Counted from the first letter of the stretch, positions 1-9,974 are shown. The stretch is DNA of 64,000 bases from Bacteroides faecalis (GCF_003865075.1 NZ_BHWB01000006.1:186001-250000); one strand, 5' to 3'. A program made the numbers and translations. Notes: generated by a model not told the origin, from the sequence alone.

Positions 1-526
1 AAATGACGAGAAAGCGCTTGGTTGGGCCGGCGTACCGGAAATCGTTTATGGCTTCGGTTTGTCAGCTGCATGGAAAGGTTTCGACATCTCTGTATTCTTC
101 CAGGGAGCAGGTCATGTAAGTTTAATGCAAAGTGGTTCGGCCATCCAAGCATTCAAAGGCCGCAACATGGTAGAAAGTGGTGTATATGAAGATATTTACT
201 ACAATCACTGGTCGGAAAGTAATCCGGACACAGATGCAAAATATCCTCGTTTATCTCTTGGTTCTAATGAGAATAACTTTCGTAGTTCCTCATTTTGGCA
301 AAAAGATATGAGCTATCTCCGTTTGAAAACAGCTGAAATTGGATATAACTTCCCTACTAAATGGATTGAGCCTATGCACATTAGTGGTCTGCGTCTCTAC
401 CTGTCCGGAGTAAATCTACTGACTTTCAGCAAGTTTAAACTTTGGGATCCGGAAGTACTGCAAGGACAAGGTTCTAATTATCCGGCAAACCGAGTCTTTA
501 ACTTCGGTATTAACGTAAACTTTTAA
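1..526 (+). CDS. SusC/RagA-family TonB-linked outer membrane protein, C-terminal end (partial)
   Basis: The frame is open from the first bases, so the gene begins upstream of the window. About 174 residues are visible. They contain the typical SusC ending: a PEIVYGFGLSAAWKGFD-like strand, then LRLKTAEIGYNFP and the terminal strand GINVNF ending in Phe. SusC proteins are outer-membrane beta-barrels that import oligosaccharides using TonB energy, with a SusD lipoprotein lid. The next gene is that SusD partner, 21 bp downstream, which fixes the identity. The TTG at 59 is not a real start. Confidence 0.95.
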   Translation, partial: NDEKALGWAGVPEIVYGFGLSAAWKGFDISVFFQGAGHVSLMQSGSAIQAFKGRNMVESGVYEDIYYNHWSESNPDTDAKYPRLSLGSNENNFRSSSFWQKDMSYLRLKTAEIGYNFPTKWIEPMHISGLRLYLSGVNLLTFSKFKLWDPEVLQGQGSNYPANRVFNFGINVNF

Positions 527-547
527 CACTATAAATTAGATATAAAA

Positions 548-2371
548 ATGAAGAACATTATAAAATATATAGGAATTTCTGCTTTTGCCCTGATGCTGAA
601 TTCATGTGATTCATATCTGGACAGACAGCCTGACGATGCTCTGACTATCGAAATGATTTTCCAGAAACGTGCGACTACCCAGCAGTACTTATTCAATGTA
701 TACAGTTATATGATTGATGAATCACATACCGCTAAGAACACACCGTGGTTGGGAGCATCAGACGAAGCTTGTATCACTTATCTTCAAAGAGGTTATTGTT
801 ATATGAACAATGGCTCATGGTCTCCGGACAGCCCCCCTTATCAGGCATTCTGGAAGTCATATTATCAGGGAATCCGTGAAGCAAACTTCTTTATGCAGAA
901 CGTAGATAAATGTCCTGAAATCAATTTTGAAGAGAAGTTGCAATGGAAAACTGAGGCACGTTTTCTACGTGCTTACTACTATGCCATGATGATGCGTATG
1001 TATGGCCCGGTCATTCTACTTGGTGATGAAGTAGCAGATATTACTTCGGCAGATTTGGACTTAGGCAAAGAACGTTCTACTTGGGAGGAATGTATGGATT
1101 ACATCTGCAAGGAATTTGATGAAGTAGCCGAGATATTACCTGAGAAACAGGAAACCAACTGGTATGGTAAACCGACCATAGGAGCTGCATTGGCACTCAA
1201 AGCCCGTATGTTACTTTACTCAGCCAGAAAACTATATAATAGTGACGACTCATTTTACAAAAACATCGTCTCCACAGAAGGAAAACATTTGTTTCCACAA
1301 GCATATAATGCAAAGAAATGGGAATGGGCTGCCGAAGCGAATAAAGCCGTTATCGATCTGGGTATCTATGATCTATACAAAGAATACACGAACGGAAATT
1401 TAGATCCATACAAATCCTATGCGGGTATTTATCTGTCACTTTGGAATAACGAAGTTATCTTCGGACGTGCGCTCAACGCTAAAGAATGGAGATACGTTAC
1501 TACCCCACGAGGTATTGGAGATCTTTCGTATGGTGGAGTAGCAGCTACACAAAAAATGGTAGATGCCTATGCAATGGACAATGGACGTTATCCAATCATT
1601 GGATATACCGACAATGGTGCAAATCCGGTTTTTGACCCGGAGGCAAACTATACAGAAGGAAAATTCCAGAATGTGAAAAACCCTGCGGACGGTATAACAT
1701 ACAGCAATACAAATACGATGTATATGAATCGTGAACCTAGATTCTATGTAAGTGTATGTTGGAGCGGTGAAAAATGGAAAGCCGGTTCTAAGACTATCGA
1801 CGTAGAGTTCTATTATGGAGGAAATAGTGGTCCGGGATCATCACACAACTATTCAAAAACCGGTTATCTAATCAGTAAGATGAGCGACCATTCTCTTAAT
1901 CATGCAAACAAAGAATATGGACGTTTCTCTTGGCCAATCTGCCGTTTAGGTGAAATCTATCTAAACTATGCAGAAGCATTGAACGAATGTGATCCCGGCA
2001 ATGCGGATATTCTGAAATATATCAATCTAATCCGTGAAAGAGCAGGTGTACCGAATCTGGAGGAAGTATATCCAGAAGAGGTAAAAGACCAAGATAAGAT
2101 GCGTGAGTTAATACGCCATGAACGTCAGGTAGAGCTTGCATTCGAAGGATATCGTTTCTTTGATACGCGTACTTGGAGAATCGCCGAAGAAACAGAAAGA
2201 GGTCCGGTATACGGTATGAACGTAATGACTACTGATCATAAGCCTGGAGGTGCATTCTGGCAACGTACAATAGCCGAAAAAAGAATATTCAACAAAAAAC
2301 ATTATTTGTTCCCTATCTCTCAGGAAGCATTGGATAGAAACAAGAAAATCACTCAGAACTATTTATGGTAA
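548..2371 (+). CDS. SusD/RagB-family starch-binding-like outer membrane lipoprotein
   Basis: The 607-residue product starts with a lipoprotein signal (MKNIIKYIGISAFALMLNSC, lipid Cys at 20) followed by the SusD N-terminus YLDRQPDDALT. TPR-type helices include EARFLRAYYYAMMMRMYGPV (about residues 137-156). The C-terminal part has RLGEIYLNYAEALNE, LIRHERQVELAFEGYRFFD and the ending LFPIS..EALDRN, all standard for the family. It should sit on the cell surface over the SusC barrel and bind the glycan. It lies between the SusC end and a DUF1735 lipoprotein in one operon. Confidence 0.96.
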   Translation: MKNIIKYIGISAFALMLNSCDSYLDRQPDDALTIEMIFQKRATTQQYLFNVYSYMIDESHTAKNTPWLGASDEACITYLQRGYCYMNNGSWSPDSPPYQAFWKSYYQGIREANFFMQNVDKCPEINFEEKLQWKTEARFLRAYYYAMMMRMYGPVILLGDEVADITSADLDLGKERSTWEECMDYICKEFDEVAEILPEKQETNWYGKPTIGAALALKARMLLYSARKLYNSDDSFYKNIVSTEGKHLFPQAYNAKKWEWAAEANKAVIDLGIYDLYKEYTNGNLDPYKSYAGIYLSLWNNEVIFGRALNAKEWRYVTTPRGIGDLSYGGVAATQKMVDAYAMDNGRYPIIGYTDNGANPVFDPEANYTEGKFQNVKNPADGITYSNTNTMYMNREPRFYVSVCWSGEKWKAGSKTIDVEFYYGGNSGPGSSHNYSKTGYLISKMSDHSLNHANKEYGRFSWPICRLGEIYLNYAEALNECDPGNADILKYINLIRERAGVPNLEEVYPEEVKDQDKMRELIRHERQVELAFEGYRFFDTRTWRIAEETERGPVYGMNVMTTDHKPGGAFWQRTIAEKRIFNKKHYLFPISQEALDRNKKITQNYLW

Positions 2372-2394
2372 ACAACAAATCAAATTCAAAAACT

Positions 2395-3720
2395 ATGAAA
2401 CGAATATATAACGTCGGATGGATGATAAGTGGATTGTTGCTACTCGCCGGATGTGATATCAGCAATCGCGATAATAACTTATCCGAACCATTGGTTTATT
2501 TCATTAATGATGGAGAAACCACCTTGGATCTGTATAATACAGGAGAAAACCACACGTACACTATGCCTATTTTCAAAAGCGGTCTGATTGAAAAAGAAGC
2601 CAATATTGAATTAGAAGTAGATGAAAGTCTGATAGAACTGTATAATCAGGAAAATAATACTTCTGCCAAGTTACTACCTGCTGAATATTATCAGATAGTA
2701 AACAGTAAACAAACGATGGGAGCTTCACAACAGAAAGGGAATATGCAAGTAGTATTCAAAACTTCACTGTTAAGCGAGAATCCGAATCGGGATAACTATA
2801 TCCTGCCTTTATCACTGAGTAGCAAAGGAGAAGTACAAATTAACTCAAACAAAGGTTCTGTTATCGTTTCCCCGGTAGTGAAACCTGCCACTTTTGGCTT
2901 TACTTGTGCTAATACCTTGCAAGAGGTTATTCCAACCACCGCTTCTGGAAAAATAGAAATAGCGTTACCGATAGAAGCCCCATTTTCTAATCAGTGGGAT
3001 ATTGACTTCACTGCATCCATCGATCAGACATTATTGGATGAATGGAACAAAAAGAATGAACTGGAATATACTCAGCCTATCAGCGGAAGTTTTGAATTGG
3101 TTGGGGAACAGAAATTGGTTGCAGGAAAAAATACTCAGACTCTGAAACTGATTCTCGATAAAGAGAAATTAGGCTACGGTTGGTTTGCAATTCCTATTCG
3201 TTTGAGTAATCCTTCTAAGTTTGAAATCAAAGAAGAACAAAGTACTTGTGTAGTCACTGTGCTAAACCGTATGGAACAAATTCCTTATACACAATGGTCA
3301 GTAGAATCATATACAAGTTATCAAGGATCTGAAAAACCGGAAAATATGATTGATAACAATGATAATACCAGATGGCATGTTAAATACAATAATTCCGGAG
3401 TAGGTACTATGGGACTTCCACAAACATTTGTCTTTAAGCTGAATACAAACTATGCGATTTCCGAATTTGAGATATTGAGACGCGGTGATACATATAATAC
3501 AGACTTAAAAGGCGGATATTTTGAGATCAGCGAAGATGGAACAAACTGGACAAAAGCTACTACATTCGATTTTGGAACAGAGAAACGTTTGGGATATGTT
3601 TCATTCTATTGCCCGATAGTAGTGACAGGAAAATACATTAAGATGGTGATCACTGAAAGTAACCGTGGTGCAAATGTTTCTGTTCAAGAGCTGAGAGCAT
3701 ACGGACAATTAAGTAAATAG
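2395..3720 (+). CDS. Surface glycan-binding lipoprotein, DUF1735 plus F5/8 type C (discoidin) domain
   Basis: I chose ATG 2395 because it gives a clean lipoprotein signal (MKRIYNVGWMISGLLLLAGC); the ATG at 2365 would add ten hydrophilic residues overlapping the susD end. Residues about 30-140 resemble DUF1735 (LSEPLVYFINDGETTLDLY, then a LLPAEYY region), and a second DUF1735-like beta domain follows. About residues 300-440 form a discoidin-like domain (WSVESYTSYQGSEKPENMID, NTRWH, ending VSVQELRAYG), which usually binds carbohydrate. Its place after SusCD suggests a SusE-position glycan-capture lipoprotein. The exact glycan cannot be read from the sequence. Confidence 0.85.
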   Translation: MKRIYNVGWMISGLLLLAGCDISNRDNNLSEPLVYFINDGETTLDLYNTGENHTYTMPIFKSGLIEKEANIELEVDESLIELYNQENNTSAKLLPAEYYQIVNSKQTMGASQQKGNMQVVFKTSLLSENPNRDNYILPLSLSSKGEVQINSNKGSVIVSPVVKPATFGFTCANTLQEVIPTTASGKIEIALPIEAPFSNQWDIDFTASIDQTLLDEWNKKNELEYTQPISGSFELVGEQKLVAGKNTQTLKLILDKEKLGYGWFAIPIRLSNPSKFEIKEEQSTCVVTVLNRMEQIPYTQWSVESYTSYQGSEKPENMIDNNDNTRWHVKYNNSGVGTMGLPQTFVFKLNTNYAISEFEILRRGDTYNTDLKGGYFEISEDGTNWTKATTFDFGTEKRLGYVSFYCPIVVTGKYIKMVITESNRGANVSVQELRAYGQLSK

Positions 3721-3745
3721 CCATTGAACTATACACCCTTATTTT

Positions 3746-5752
3746 ATGAATAAAAAAACAACAATCCTTTTCTTTTTAGCGCTCCATTCCATTATGGGAT
3801 GGAGCCAGAAAGTGATGCAATTAGAGTCACCTAACCAACAAATCGAACTTCAGGTTACGGCCGGGGACGAATTAACTATTAGTATTTTGCAAAACGGAAC
3901 TACCCTATTAAAGTCCTCTCCTATTGGCATAAATATTCGGGAAATCGGTGAGATAGGTATACAACCCAAAGTGACGAAAGTCAGCCAACGGTCTGTTTCC
4001 GGTCAGAAAATTGTATCACCTATTTACAAAAAAAGTGAAGTTGAGGAGAATTATAATGAACTGACTGTTCAATTCAAAGGCAAATACTCTGTCGTATTCC
4101 GTTGTTACGATCAAGGAGTCGCTTACCAATTTAAAACAGATTTTGGCAAAACTCCACTCACCGTAATTAACGAGAAAGCAGAATACAAGTTCCCCGATCA
4201 AAGTAAAGGATATGCTGCTTATAGTAACCGTGGTAAAGACGATAATATCGACAGCCAGTTTCTGAACTCGTTTGAGAACACCTACGATTATCAGTCACTT
4301 TCATCATTGAACGACAAACGGTTGGTTATTCTCCCTTTCCTGGTTGAGTTACCTGTCAATAACAAAAAAGTATGTATCACTGAAAGTGATTTATATGACT
4401 ATCCGGGTATGTTCCTACGCAGTGAAGCCAATACTTTTACAATGAATGGAGTATATGCCACAGTTCCGAAAGTAACCGAACAAGGTGGACATAATATGTT
4501 ACAGAAAATGGTGAAGGAACGAGAAGATTATATTGCCAAAACAGATGGCAAACGTTCTTTCCCTTGGAGAATATTCGCTATTGCTGAAAATGATAAGGAA
4601 CTTTTGGATAACGACCTGGTATTCTTATTAGGAAGACCTTCCACGATGACAGACCTCTCATGGATCAAACCGGGCAAAGTAGCTTGGGATTGGTGGAACA
4701 ACTGGAATCTCAAAGGAGTGGATTTCCGCGCTGGAGTCAATAATGACACCTATAAATTCTACATTGATTTCGCAGCCAAAAACAATATCGAATATGTTAT
4801 TCTGGATGAAGGATGGGCCATCAATAAACAAGCAGATATGCTTCAAATTATCCCCCAAATCAATCTGGAGGAACTAAGTGCATACGCAAAATCCAAGAAT
4901 GTTGATTTGATCCTGTGGGCCGGTTACTGGGCTTTCCATCGTGATATGGAGAAAGTAGTGAAACACTATGCCGATATGGGTATCAAAGGCTTTAAGGTAG
5001 ATTTTATGGATCGTGATGATCAGAAGATGGTTGATTTCATGTGGGAAGCTGCCGAAGTTTGTGCTAACCACAAAATGCTACTTGACTATCACGGAACCTG
5101 CAAACCTTTCGGATTACAACGTACTTATCCGAACGTTATCAACTTCGAAGGAGTCAATGGACTGGAACAACTTAAATGGAAACCACAAGGTTATGACCAA
5201 GTAACTTATGATTTGACCTTCCCATTCATCCGTATGCTGGCTGGTCCTGTAGACTACACACAAGGAGCTATGCGTAACGCTACAAAGAAAGGTTACGCTC
5301 CTAATTATAGCGAGCCTATGAGTCAGGGGACACGCTGCCGTCAATTAGCTGAATATGTGATCTTTGAGTCTCCTTTCAACATGCTATGTGATACTCCTAT
5401 TAACTACATGGATGAACAAGAATGTACCGACTTCATCACCTCCATTCCTACTATTTGGGATGAAACCGTCACTTTAGACAGTAAAATCGCCCAATACATT
5501 ACCATGGCACGCCGTAGCAAAGACACCTGGTATATAGGAGCTATGAATGATTGGAAAACACGCGAACTGGAAATAGACTTATCATTCCTGTCGGATGGCA
5601 AGTATCAAATGGAAGTTTTCCGTGACGGAGTAAATGCGGATCGTAACGCGGAAGATTATAAAAAAGAAACGAAGATTTTACCGAATAACAAGAAAATAAA
5701 AATTAAGATGTATCCGGGTGGAGGATACACTGCCAAAATAAGCAAGCAATAG
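3746..5752 (+). CDS. Glycoside hydrolase family 97 (alpha-glucosidase or alpha-galactosidase type)
   Basis: The product has 668 residues with a signal peptide (cut near GWSQ). It follows the GH97 plan: N-terminal beta-sandwich about 24-285, TIM barrel about 286-570, C-terminal beta domain to the end. Barrel motifs include WDWWNNW, YVILDEGWA (Glu about 355), GFKVDFMDRDDQ, LDYHGTCKPFGLQRTYPN, NFEGVNGLEQ and SQGTRCRQLA. GH97 enzymes such as SusB release alpha-linked glucose or galactose in the periplasm and need calcium. The family contains both inverting and retaining enzymes; I cannot assign this one with certainty. It is 25 bp downstream of the discoidin lipoprotein and likely cotranscribed with it. 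Confidence 0.93.
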   Translation: MNKKTTILFFLALHSIMGWSQKVMQLESPNQQIELQVTAGDELTISILQNGTTLLKSSPIGINIREIGEIGIQPKVTKVSQRSVSGQKIVSPIYKKSEVEENYNELTVQFKGKYSVVFRCYDQGVAYQFKTDFGKTPLTVINEKAEYKFPDQSKGYAAYSNRGKDDNIDSQFLNSFENTYDYQSLSSLNDKRLVILPFLVELPVNNKKVCITESDLYDYPGMFLRSEANTFTMNGVYATVPKVTEQGGHNMLQKMVKEREDYIAKTDGKRSFPWRIFAIAENDKELLDNDLVFLLGRPSTMTDLSWIKPGKVAWDWWNNWNLKGVDFRAGVNNDTYKFYIDFAAKNNIEYVILDEGWAINKQADMLQIIPQINLEELSAYAKSKNVDLILWAGYWAFHRDMEKVVKHYADMGIKGFKVDFMDRDDQKMVDFMWEAAEVCANHKMLLDYHGTCKPFGLQRTYPNVINFEGVNGLEQLKWKPQGYDQVTYDLTFPFIRMLAGPVDYTQGAMRNATKKGYAPNYSEPMSQGTRCRQLAEYVIFESPFNMLCDTPINYMDEQECTDFITSIPTIWDETVTLDSKIAQYITMARRSKDTWYIGAMNDWKTRELEIDLSFLSDGKYQMEVFRDGVNADRNAEDYKKETKILPNNKKIKIKMYPGGGYTAKISKQ

Positions 5753-5836
5753 GTGAATTCAAAATAAGAAGTTTAAAATAGGTATTAGTATTTATTATAG
5801 CCACCATTTTTAATAAGAATTTTAATTCAGTCAATT

Positions 5837-7045
5837 ATGAAAAATATAAATAAATTATTCGTTATTTTACTGTGCATTATATGCTATTCATGCTCTGATA
5901 GTGACGATGGCAATGATAATGCAACCTTAGGAAAGCTATCCGTTTATCTGAAAGATACGGAAGGAAAACCTGTCAAAGATGCTTTCGTTGTAATGTCCGG
6001 TCTGGAAAAGAACCGGGTGATCACTATGGGAGAAGGTCTTTCTGACGTGAACGGAAAATGGCTTCCATACTATAAAGGAAGTGTAGATGGTTATATCTCA
6101 GTAGTTTCTCCCAAATACGAACCATGTAAAGAACGTTTTTCATACGACGGTAAATATGAAACGAAACTGGAAATAACATTGAAATCTACAGAGTCTATAA
6201 GTGTTCTTTCTTACAATGTATTAAACGGATTTGATAATAAAGTGAATAAAAAGCAACGTTTCCTCGAATGGATACAGACTTATGATCCGGACATCATGCT
6301 CTTTCAGGAATTGAACAATTTCACTGAAGCGAGTCTATTGGAGTTTGCCAAACAATATGGACACGAGTATGCTTATATCACTAAAGAGACAGGATACCCA
6401 ACAGGATTAACATCCAGATATCCTATTACTGATGTTGAAAAGGTTCTTAGAGGCAGCGATCCCAACATATATACCTATCATGGATTTATCCATGCCAAAT
6501 GTCAGGGTATAGACATATTCGTTATCCATCTCTCACCATTTGAGCTAAAAGATCGTATTACAGAAATCACAAACATAGTGGATAAAAAGATCAAGCAGCT
6601 ACCAGCAGACGCGAAAGTTTTGGTAGCAGGAGACTTTAACTCTTATAATGCTTATGATGCAAAGGCCTATGGTCCGAAGTTTGAAACGGAAAGACTGAAA
6701 TTCTCTCCAACTGTTACTTTCAGCTATGAAGTAACGGATTTCTTACTGGACAATGGATTCAAGGATGCCTTTACATTGTACAGCAATGGTCACTTCAAAC
6801 AAAGTATTCCGGTCAGCACCACTGAGTTCCCCGAAAATAAGGGATGCAGATATGATTATATTATGTTGAACAAGAATCTGGCGAATGATTGTACCTATTC
6901 GGATGTACTTCGTGAAAAGACAACGAATGTACTTTCGGATCATTACCCCAACTACATCCGCCTGAATATCAAAAAAATTAGTCTAAGTTTCTTTTACCTC
7001 AACCTCATTCATGCTCCTTTCATCGAGAAAACATTTTATGACTGA
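5837..7045 (+). CDS. Lipoprotein with endonuclease/exonuclease/phosphatase-fold domain
   Basis: A lipoprotein signal (MKNINKLFVILLCIICYSC) is followed by an acidic linker and a carboxypeptidase-regulatory-like beta domain (about 33-115: LSVYLKDTEGKPVKDAFV). Then comes an EEP domain with its motifs in order: SYNVLNG, DIMLFQELNN, HLSPFE, VLVAGDFNSYN, CRYDYIMLN and LSDHYPN. These supply the metal-binding Asn/Glu/Asp and the final catalytic Asp-His. Substrate is unknown; members include nucleases and phosphodiesterases. It follows the GH97 gene by 84 bp and probably belongs to the same locus. The last about 20 residues after NIKK look non-homologous: one more A in the A7 run at 6971-6977 would end the protein at IKKN. 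Confidence 0.85.
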   Translation: MKNINKLFVILLCIICYSCSDSDDGNDNATLGKLSVYLKDTEGKPVKDAFVVMSGLEKNRVITMGEGLSDVNGKWLPYYKGSVDGYISVVSPKYEPCKERFSYDGKYETKLEITLKSTESISVLSYNVLNGFDNKVNKKQRFLEWIQTYDPDIMLFQELNNFTEASLLEFAKQYGHEYAYITKETGYPTGLTSRYPITDVEKVLRGSDPNIYTYHGFIHAKCQGIDIFVIHLSPFELKDRITEITNIVDKKIKQLPADAKVLVAGDFNSYNAYDAKAYGPKFETERLKFSPTVTFSYEVTDFLLDNGFKDAFTLYSNGHFKQSIPVSTTEFPENKGCRYDYIMLNKNLANDCTYSDVLREKTTNVLSDHYPNYIRLNIKKISLSFFYLNLIHAPFIEKTFYD

Positions 7046-7113
7046 GATAAACGATGCAAGGATAAAACAAATACATGAATTACAATTTCATGTGATTATT
7101 GAGTTAAGTGATG

Positions 7114-7151
7114 AGAAAAGGGGATGAGCTCACAATGAGTCCATCCCTTTC
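7114..7151. terminator. Probable bidirectional terminator between the PUL and ackA
   Basis: GGGATGAGCTCA (7121-7132) pairs imperfectly with TGAGTCCATCCC (7136-7147), with an A-rich side on the left and TTTCTTT on the right. It lies between convergent genes. Confidence 0.55.
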
Positions 7152-7175
7152 TTTATGACAAACAGTATTTATCAG

Positions 7176-8375
7176 TTATCTATTCAGAATAGCAACTGTA
7201 TCTGACGCTATCAACAATTCTTCGTCTGTCGGGATAACTACGACCTTTACTTTAGAACCGGAAGTAGAAATAACAGCTTCTTCACCACGGATCTTAGAGT
7301 TCACAGCCTTATCTATTTCAATACCCATAAATTGCAAGTTCTCACAAACAGTTTCACGACATGAGCACTGATTTTCACCCACACCGCCTGTAAACAATAC
7401 GATATCTACACCACCTAATGCAGCAGCATAAGCACCAATATATTTCTTAATACGGTAATAGTACATCTTCTCTGCCAAAAGGGCTCTCTGATTTCCTGCT
7501 TTACAAGCAGCATCCAATTCACGCATATCACTTGACACTCCGGATATCCCTAATACACCGCTTTTCTTGTTCAACAAGTTTGAAATACCAGTTGTATTCA
7601 GTCCTTCCTTATCCATAATGAAAGTAACAGCACCCGCATCAATATCACCGCTACGAGTACCCATCATCAAACCTTCCAACGGAGTTAATCCCATCGTAGT
7701 GTCTATACATTTTCCGTCTTTTATTGCAGCGATAGAACCACCATTACCAATGTGGCAAGTAATGATTTTCAGTCCATCCGGTTTAACTCCCAAGAATTCA
7801 CATACCCGTTGAGAAACGTAACGGTGAGAAGTTCCGTGGAAACCATAACGGCGTACACCATATTTCTCATATAGTTCATAAGGAATCGCATACATATAAG
7901 CATAGTCAGGCATTGTCTGGTGGAAAGCTGTATCGAATACACCAATTTGCGGTATATTCGGCAGGATAGCAGCCACAGCATTCACACCCTTCAGATTGGC
8001 AGGATTATGTAATGGAGCCAAATCATTACAAGCAGCGAATGCATCCAGCACTTCTTTTGTCAATAACACAGACTCACTAAAACGTTCACCTCCATGTACC
8101 ATACGGTGACCTACTGCATTGATTTCATCTAAAGATTTGATAGCACCATATTCAGGATTAATCAACGTATTTAGGATAAACTCTACGCCTATAGTATGTT
8201 CCGGAATGTCCTTCTCCAGAATTTTCTTTTCACCATTCGGTAAAGTCAATTTCAGGAAAGATCCTTTCAAACCTATTTTTTCGATACCACCCTGAGCGAT
8301 TACTTCTTTAGTGGTCATATCAAATAACTTGTATTTAATAGATGAACTACCACAGTTCAATACCAGAATTTTCAT
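7176..8375 (-). CDS. ackA: Acetate kinase
   Basis: The 399 residues match the usual AckA length. Motifs include the N-terminal phosphate-binding NCGSSSIKYKLF, GHRMVHGGERF (catalytic Arg region), FDTAFHQTMP, RYGFHGTSHRYV, CHIGNGGSI, GTRSGDIDAG and the C-terminal LFTGGVGEN. It converts acetyl phosphate and ADP to acetate and ATP in the cytoplasm, the last step of the main ATP-yielding acetate pathway of Bacteroides. It lies 24 bp downstream of pta on the same strand, so the two form an operon from the pta promoter. Confidence 0.98.
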   Translation of the reverse strand: MKILVLNCGSSSIKYKLFDMTTKEVIAQGGIEKIGLKGSFLKLTLPNGEKKILEKDIPEHTIGVEFILNTLINPEYGAIKSLDEINAVGHRMVHGGERFSESVLLTKEVLDAFAACNDLAPLHNPANLKGVNAVAAILPNIPQIGVFDTAFHQTMPDYAYMYAIPYELYEKYGVRRYGFHGTSHRYVSQRVCEFLGVKPDGLKIITCHIGNGGSIAAIKDGKCIDTTMGLTPLEGLMMGTRSGDIDAGAVTFIMDKEGLNTTGISNLLNKKSGVLGISGVSSDMRELDAACKAGNQRALLAEKMYYYRIKKYIGAYAAALGGVDIVLFTGGVGENQCSCRETVCENLQFMGIEIDKAVNSKIRGEEAVISTSGSKVKVVVIPTDEELLIASDTVAILNR

Positions 8376-8399
8376 TTTTTCGTTGATTTATGATTAAGA

Positions 8400-9419
8400 T
8401 TATTTGTTAGCTTTTGCAGCAATAGCCTGATTAGCTGTAATTGCAATCATACGATATACATCCTCGATGGAGCAACCACGAGACAAATCGTTCACCGGAC
8501 GAGCAATACCCTGAAGAATTGGTCCGATAGCATCAGCATGTCCCAAACGTTGAACCAACTTATACGAAATATTACCGACTTCCAAACTAGGCACTATTAA
8601 CACATTTGCCTCTCCGGCAACCGGTGATCCGGAAGCTTTGCTTGCAGCAACTTCCGGCACTAAAGCAGCATCTGCCTGCATCTCACCATCCAATTCTAAT
8701 GTAGGAGCCATTTCCTTAGCAAGCCTGGTTGCTTCTATCACTTTATCTACCACTTCATGTTTCGCAGACCCCTTAGTAGAGAAGCTTAACAAAGCTACTT
8801 TAGGAATTTCTATACCAGCCACCGCTTTAGCAGTCTCAGCCGTACAGATAGCAATCTGAGCCAATTGATTTGCATCAGGAACTGGAGTCACAGCAACGTC
8901 CCCCATTACCAAAATACCGTTCTTTCCACATTCAGGAGCATGAGTCAGGAGCAACATAGCACCCGAAACACAAGTAATGCCCGGAGCTGTCTTAATAATC
9001 TGCAAAGCCGGACGCAATACATTACCAGTTGTGTTACGTGCACCTGCTAATTGACCATCTGCATCACCATTTTTAATCATCAAACATCCATAAAACAAAG
9101 GATCACTCGTCAATTTACGAGCCTCTTCGATAGTCATCCCTTTCTTCTTGCGAAGTTCGCACAGCAATTGTGCATATTCTTCATGTTTTGGAGAAGTCTC
9201 CGGATCAATAATGGTAGCTTTATTGATATTTCCCAATCCCCATTTTACAGCCAACTCATTGATTTCGTCTGGCTTGCCCAATAAAATAAGATCAGCAACT
9301 TCATCTGTCAAAATCTGATTGGCAGCTTTTAGTGTACGTTCTTCTGTTCCTTCCGGAAGTACGATACGTTGGCGGTTGGCTTTCGCACGCGCCACAATTT
9401 GGTTGATTAAATTAAGCAT
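8400..9419 (-). CDS. pta: Phosphate acetyltransferase
   Basis: The 339-residue product is the short single-domain PTA type. It begins MLNLINQIVARAKANRQRIVLPEG and has the PTA landmarks LLTHAPECGKNGILVMGD, ALLSFSTKGSAKH, GEMQADAALVPEVAASK, and GEANVLIVPSLEVGNISYKLVQRL. It makes acetyl phosphate from acetyl-CoA for the adjacent acetate kinase. A -7 box lies 53 bp upstream on the minus strand. Confidence 0.98.
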   Translation of the reverse strand: MLNLINQIVARAKANRQRIVLPEGTEERTLKAANQILTDEVADLILLGKPDEINELAVKWGLGNINKATIIDPETSPKHEEYAQLLCELRKKKGMTIEEARKLTSDPLFYGCLMIKNGDADGQLAGARNTTGNVLRPALQIIKTAPGITCVSGAMLLLTHAPECGKNGILVMGDVAVTPVPDANQLAQIAICTAETAKAVAGIEIPKVALLSFSTKGSAKHEVVDKVIEATRLAKEMAPTLELDGEMQADAALVPEVAASKASGSPVAGEANVLIVPSLEVGNISYKLVQRLGHADAIGPILQGIARPVNDLSRGCSIEDVYRMIAITANQAIAAKANK

Positions 9420-9471
9420 CTATATAATCTAAATATGTTTTGAACTTTCGAGTTGTTTGCCTTTAGCGCCG

Positions 9472-9479
9472 CAAAAGTA
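9472..9479 (-). promoter_or_regulatory. Bacteroidales -7 promoter box for pta-ackA
   Basis: Minus-strand TACTTTTG fits the consensus TAnnTTTG, 53 bp before the pta start codon. I do not see a clear -33 element. Confidence 0.55.
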
Positions 9480-9572
9480 CTCAATTTTGCAACATCCACA
9501 TTACAATTCAGCCTTATTTTCACCCCCAAGTCTAAATTATTATAATATTTAACACTGTACTTCTATTTTTCC

Positions 9573-9580
9573 TACCTTTG
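9573..9580 (+). promoter_or_regulatory. Bacteroidales -7 promoter box for the lrgAB pair
   Basis: TACCTTTG fits TAnnTTTG exactly, about 30 bp before the start codon at 9612, and is divergent from the pta box. Confidence 0.6.
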
Positions 9581-9611
9581 CACCGTTTTCAATAATCAAT
9601 AGGTAATTAGT

Positions 9612-9974
9612 ATGATACGTCAGTGCGCCATTTTATTTGGCTGTTTGGCTTTGGGTGAGTTAATCGTTTATTTTACGGGCATTAAACTCCCTTCCAGCAT
9701 CATAGGTATGCTGCTGCTCACCCTCTTTTTAAAATTAGGTTGGATTAAGTTGCAATGGGTACAGGGATTATCCGACTTCCTAGTCGCAAACTTAGGATTC
9801 TTCTTCGTTCCCCCCGGAGTTGCATTAATGTTGTATTTTGATGTGATTGCAGCAGAGTTTTGGCCGATAGTGGTAGCCACTATCGTTAGCACGATTCTTG
9901 TTCTTTCCGTCACAGGATGGGTTCATCAGATTGTTAGGAAATCAAAAAACCACTTAACACATAAAAATCAATGA
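9612..9974 (+). CDS. CidA/LrgA-family holin-like membrane protein
   Basis: The 120 residues form about four hydrophobic segments with family motifs (LALGELIVYFTGIKLPSSIIGMLLL, LGFFFVPPGVALM; shown here only in part). The family is holin-like and is linked to autolysis, and in some bacteria to overflow metabolites. The stop overlaps the LrgB-like start by 4 bp (ATGA), so translation is probably coupled. Position next to ackA-pta, though divergent, fits the known connection of Cid/Lrg with acetate and pyruvate metabolism; that link is inference here. Confidence 0.92.
   Translation: MIRQCAILFGCLALGELIVYFTGIKLPSSIIGMLLLTLFLKLGWIKLQWVQGLSDFLVANLGFFFVPPGVALMLYFDVIAAEFWPIVVATIVSTILVLSVTGWVHQIVRKSKNHLTHKNQ

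Noticed and set aside
2108..2302. Minus-strand open frame within the SusD gene
   Set aside because: It lies wholly antisense to a clear SusD coding region and has no protein-like composition.
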